Source: Sphaerochaetaceae bacterium (GTDB taxonomy: Bacteria; Spirochaetota; Spirochaetia; Sphaerochaetales; Sphaerochaetaceae). Taken from it: a DNA stretch of 6,184 nucleotides. Below are positions 6,072 through 6,184 of the stretch, one piece after another. The translations under genes were made by a program, and so were the position numbers. The DNA lies in contig JALNVT010000155.1 in assembly GCA_023231265.1 (NCBI GenBank), positions 1 to 6,184 of the forward strand. Direction: 5' to 3'. Under the pieces are notes generated by a model. That model was not told where the DNA came from. It worked only from the letters and a program-made list of their open reading frames with translations, and searched no databases. How positions within the stretch are numbered: position 1 is the stretch's first letter; each line of letters opens with the position of its first letter.

Positions 6072-6100
6072 ATAATAGAGACTACATTTAATCGTGTCTA
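6072..6100 (-). promoter_or_regulatory. Candidate sigma-70 promoter of the MEDS-HD-GYP gene
   Basis: On the minus strand TAGACA (6100-6095, 5 of 6 matches to TTGACA), a 17-nt spacer and TATTAT (6077-6072, 5 of 6 matches to TATAAT). This is the best promoter match in the window. It predicts a start near 6065 and an untranslated leader of about 155 nt, long enough to carry structure. Confidence 0.5.
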
Positions 6101-6184
6101 TATTTCATTATCATACATGAATAAAGTTCTTTACATTCTTATGTAGAATAAGCAATTAGATGATTATCAGAACAAGTTTTATTA

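Larger units (their letters stand above)
5909..6184. other. Non-coding leader region upstream of the MEDS-HD-GYP gene
   Basis: Very AT-rich with stops in all frames and no supportable gene. It holds the ribosome site GAGG (5917-5920, minus), a 15-bp inverted repeat (5954-5968) and a candidate promoter (6072-6100). A short frame opening with ATG at 6160 on the plus strand runs off the edge but has no ribosome site, so no gene is called. Confidence 0.6.

Noticed and set aside
6048..6076. Plus-strand promoter-like pair TTAATA and a perfect TATAAT with 17-nt spacing
   Set aside because: It overlaps the better-placed minus-strand promoter, and no gene start follows on the plus strand inside the window. 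It could serve a gene beyond the right edge but cannot be supported here.

Overview
The window is an AT-rich stretch of bacterial chromosome with five protein genes, one of them cut by the left edge. No rRNA, tRNA, CRISPR array, transposase or phage gene was seen. Strong AAGGAG/GAGG ribosome sites, TTG starts, AT-rich intergenic DNA and a MEDS/HD-GYP signalling protein suggest a low-GC Gram-positive bacterium (Clostridia type) or a low-GC spirochaete. The sequence does not decide between them, and nothing seen in it marks a recent insertion.

Layout from left to right. Positions 1-867 (minus) hold the first 289 codons of an AEC (auxin efflux carrier) family transporter whose C-terminus lies outside the window. 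Positions 868-1045 are non-coding, with a candidate promoter for that transporter and several short inverted repeats. Positions 1046-2431 (minus) encode a 461-residue soluble protein with MurG/MGDG-synthase-like GT-B glycosyltransferase motifs. Positions 2432-2527 are a compact divergent control region with two related 17-bp palindromes whose centres are 20 bp apart. Positions 2528-3169 (plus) encode a TetR-family repressor. It is followed after 2 nt by a GPH/MelB-type major facilitator symporter (3172-4527). A strong hairpin at 4544-4587 separates this operon from a convergent gene (4622-5908, minus) for a cyclic-di-GMP phosphodiesterase-like protein, a MEDS sensor domain fused to HD-GYP. Positions 5909-6184 are the non-coding leader of that gene, with a good candidate sigma-70 promoter.

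How the genes may work together. The TetR gene, the symporter and the divergent glycosyltransferase-like gene form one likely regulatory module. Both transcription units start from the same 96-bp gap, and the gap holds two copies of a TetR-type operator. A reasonable but unproven reading is that the repressor senses a small molecule, probably a sugar or glycoconjugate, that the symporter moves and that the GT-B protein makes or modifies. The MEDS-HD-GYP gene and the AEC transporter have their own candidate promoters and show no clear link to this module.

The largest gene-free stretch is 276 bp at the right end. Family calls rest on motifs recognised by eye. Specific substrates are not assigned.
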